From the NCBI RefSeq assembly GCF_003363015.1, contig NZ_QRAP01000010.1, positions 1 through 64,000 on the forward strand: DNA of 64,000 nucleotides, written 5' to 3'. Positions 62,542 to 64,000 of this stretch are shown here, one piece after another. Origin of the DNA: Enterobacillus tribolii. Lineage in GTDB: Bacteria > Pseudomonadota > Gammaproteobacteria > Enterobacterales > Enterobacteriaceae. The notes under the pieces were generated by a model. It saw only the letters and a program-made list of their open reading frames with translations, was not told the origin of the DNA and searched no databases. Position 1 is the first letter of the stretch. Each line of letters begins with the position of its first letter. A program made the position numbers and the translations under genes.

Positions 62542-62990
62542 TTTTATTCCTCATACTATGAATAGACGTTTAAATAACCACGGAATTTATACAGCAATTA
62601 TTTATTGTCAGGTTGAGTATGAGAATGACTGAATGTAATGGGTTGAATGATGAATCGTGTATCTTATTTATTTTTAAACGACGAATAAAAATGGCGTCAG
62701 TTTTCGGCAAATAAATAATTGTTGCATTCTTCTTTTTTTACATTTCAAGTGGCTATGGTCACATTTTCTGTAATCGATGAAAAAACAAACCGAGTGTTGC
62801 TTTAATTGAATAAATATCAATTGGATATATAAAACACATTTCGTGTTCTTTCTCTTCATGCTTGTGCATCATGCTTTTCCTGCCATCGTGTGCATTGAGT
62901 TGCTACTATTCCCGTGATGTAAAAAACAGATATCTTCAGTATGCGGCTGTAGCGCATTTTATTATTGCTGTATATAAGCAAGGTGATTCC
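62542..62990. promoter_or_regulatory. Divergent region between the MFS gene and the LeuC-like gene
   Basis: 449 A+T-rich bases. It should carry both promoters. No operator or gene was recognised with confidence. Confidence 0.35.
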
Positions 62991-64000
62991 ATGATGAAAC
63001 CTAAAACGCTGTACGATAAATTAATCGATACGCATATTATTCGGCAATTAGACGATCAGGGTAATGTGCTGCTTTATATCGATGGCTCAATTCTGAATGA
63101 ATATACCAGCCCGCAGGCATTCAGCGGATTGCGCGACGCGAAACGCCGGGTATGGCGACCGGAAAGTATTTTGCTTAATGTCGATCATGTTAACCCAACG
63201 CGGCCTGAACGTACGGCGGAAATGACCGATCCCGGTGGTGAACTGCAGGTCCGTTACTTCGAATCAAACAGCCGGGACTTTGGCCTGGAGCTGTTTGATG
63301 TGATGGACGAACGCCAGGGGATCGAACATGTCGTCGCCCACGAACAAGGAATGGTGCTGCCGGGCATGGTCATTGCCGCCGGCGACAGCCACACGACCAC
63401 TTACGGCGCGTTCGGCGCGCTGGGTTTCGGCATCGGCACCTCTGAAATCGAGCATATGCTGGCGACCCAAACCCTGGCGTATAAAAAACTGAAAACGCTG
63501 CGCGTCACGGTCAATGGCGAATTGCCGTTCGCCGCCACGGCGAAAGACATTGTGATGCTGCTTATTGCGCAGATAGGCGCGGACGGCGCCACCGGCTACG
63601 CGATAGAGTTTTGCGGCAGCGCCATCGACGCGCTGAGCGTTGAGGGGCGTATGACCATCTGCAACATGGCGGTCGAGGCCGGCGCGCGCGGCGCGTTTAT
63701 GGCGCCGGATGACAAGGTTTTTGCCTACATTCAGTCTGCGCCGCGCGTCCCGCAGGGCGATATGTGGCAGCAGGCGCTGGCCTACTGGCGCACTCTGCAC
63801 AGCGATCCGGATGCGGTGTTTGATAAAGAGGTTGTGCTTGATTGCGCCAGCCTGGCGCCGCGCGTGACCTGGGGCACCAGCCCCGATCAGGGCGGCGATA
63901 TCACCGGTTTCGTGCCTTATCCCGCCGACGAAAAAGATCCCGCCAAACGGCGTGATATCCAGAATGCGCTCGCCTACATGGGGCTTGAACCCGGCACGCC
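62991..64000 (+). CDS. LeuC-type 3-isopropylmalate/2-methylmalate dehydratase large subunit, 5' part
   Basis: The frame opens MMKPKTLYDKLIDTHIIRQL after AGGTGATTCC and is still open at the window edge (337 codons seen of about 470). Aconitase-superfamily blocks are LLNVDHVNPTRP, GIEHVVAHEQGMVLPGMVIAAGDSHTTTYGAFGALGFGIGTSEIEHMLATQTL, DGATGYAIEFCGS, MTICNMAVEAGARGAFMAPD and VTWGTSPDQ. DVNSTHT-type positions and the length agree with LeuC, but the N-terminal third is divergent from housekeeping LeuC. It may be the second LeuC-like enzyme found in several enterobacteria, acting on methylmalate or a related acid. The small subunit is expected just beyond the window. Confidence 0.88.
   Translation, partial: MMKPKTLYDKLIDTHIIRQLDDQGNVLLYIDGSILNEYTSPQAFSGLRDAKRRVWRPESILLNVDHVNPTRPERTAEMTDPGGELQVRYFESNSRDFGLELFDVMDERQGIEHVVAHEQGMVLPGMVIAAGDSHTTTYGAFGALGFGIGTSEIEHMLATQTLAYKKLKTLRVTVNGELPFAATAKDIVMLLIAQIGADGATGYAIEFCGSAIDALSVEGRMTICNMAVEAGARGAFMAPDDKVFAYIQSAPRVPQGDMWQQALAYWRTLHSDPDAVFDKEVVLDCASLAPRVTWGTSPDQGGDITGFVPYPADEKDPAKRRDIQNALAYMGLEPGT

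Overview
The window looks like a chromosomal accessory stretch of an enterobacterium (order Enterobacterales). Recognisable enterobacterial genes are yjbD, yjbJ, ytjA, topAI (yjhX), yjhP, lhgO and a complete ecpABCDE common-pilus operon. Many fimbrial, two-partner-secretion and microcin-like genes, plus an OprB porin, fit a host- or plant-associated genus outside Escherichia. I cannot name the species. No rRNA, tRNA or CRISPR array was seen.

Left part (1-6.1 kb), island relics. An IS3-type OrfA remnant abuts the C-terminal piece of a P4-type integrase. A convergent Psu/Ogr chimera lies about 2.2 kb away. Between them sit a cos-like sequence and one large DUF262-AlbA_2 fusion gene. This is the position where P4-type satellites carry anti-phage cargo. 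Further right are a coupled pair of unknown genes, a small membrane protein and a phosphorothioate-dependent HNH restriction enzyme, so the segment reads as a decayed defence island.

6.3-14.3 kb, catabolic cluster. It holds a Dcu-type transporter, a FAH-family enzyme, a DapA-family aldolase/lyase, a LacI regulator, an MFS transporter and an OprB porin. Two similar imperfect palindromes, one before the aldolase gene and one before the MFS gene, suggest one LacI regulon. A fragment at 14.45 kb is a second, broken copy of the unknown gene at 4.15 kb.

14.7-23.2 kb, first chaperone-usher cluster. It has a major pilin, chaperone, usher, two-domain adhesin, two minor pilins and two LuxR-type regulators, with a FimB-type recombinase upstream. 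Between recombinase and pilin is a 307-bp segment bounded by perfect 16-bp inverted repeats. It carries a strong sigma-70-like promoter that points away from the pilin gene, so it looks like a fimS-type switch captured in the OFF orientation. A run of ten G lies in the pilin leader.

23.7-34.2 kb: an orphan colicin-type immunity gene, topAI next to yjhP without yjhQ, a lipoprotein, then ecpABCDE with a divergent LuxR-type gene. 34.8-39.8 kb: a TAXI-TRAP transporter, a GntR regulator and LhgO, a likely uptake-and-oxidation unit for L-2-hydroxyglutarate or a relative. 40.3-44.0 kb: three small peptides with microcin-type leaders flank a chemoreceptor. 44.1-49.0 kb: a periplasmic MTA/SAH nucleosidase and a two-partner secretion pair.

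49.7-64 kb: yjbD, a secreted EEP-fold hydrolase, ytjA, yjbJ, a third chaperone-usher cluster (pilin, chaperone, usher, adhesin, second chaperone), a NapH-like ferredoxin membrane protein, an orphan GrlR-like gene, an MFS exporter and the start of a LeuC-type dehydratase that runs off the window. Three fimbrial systems and one TPS adhesin within 45 kb make this mainly a surface-attachment and competition region.
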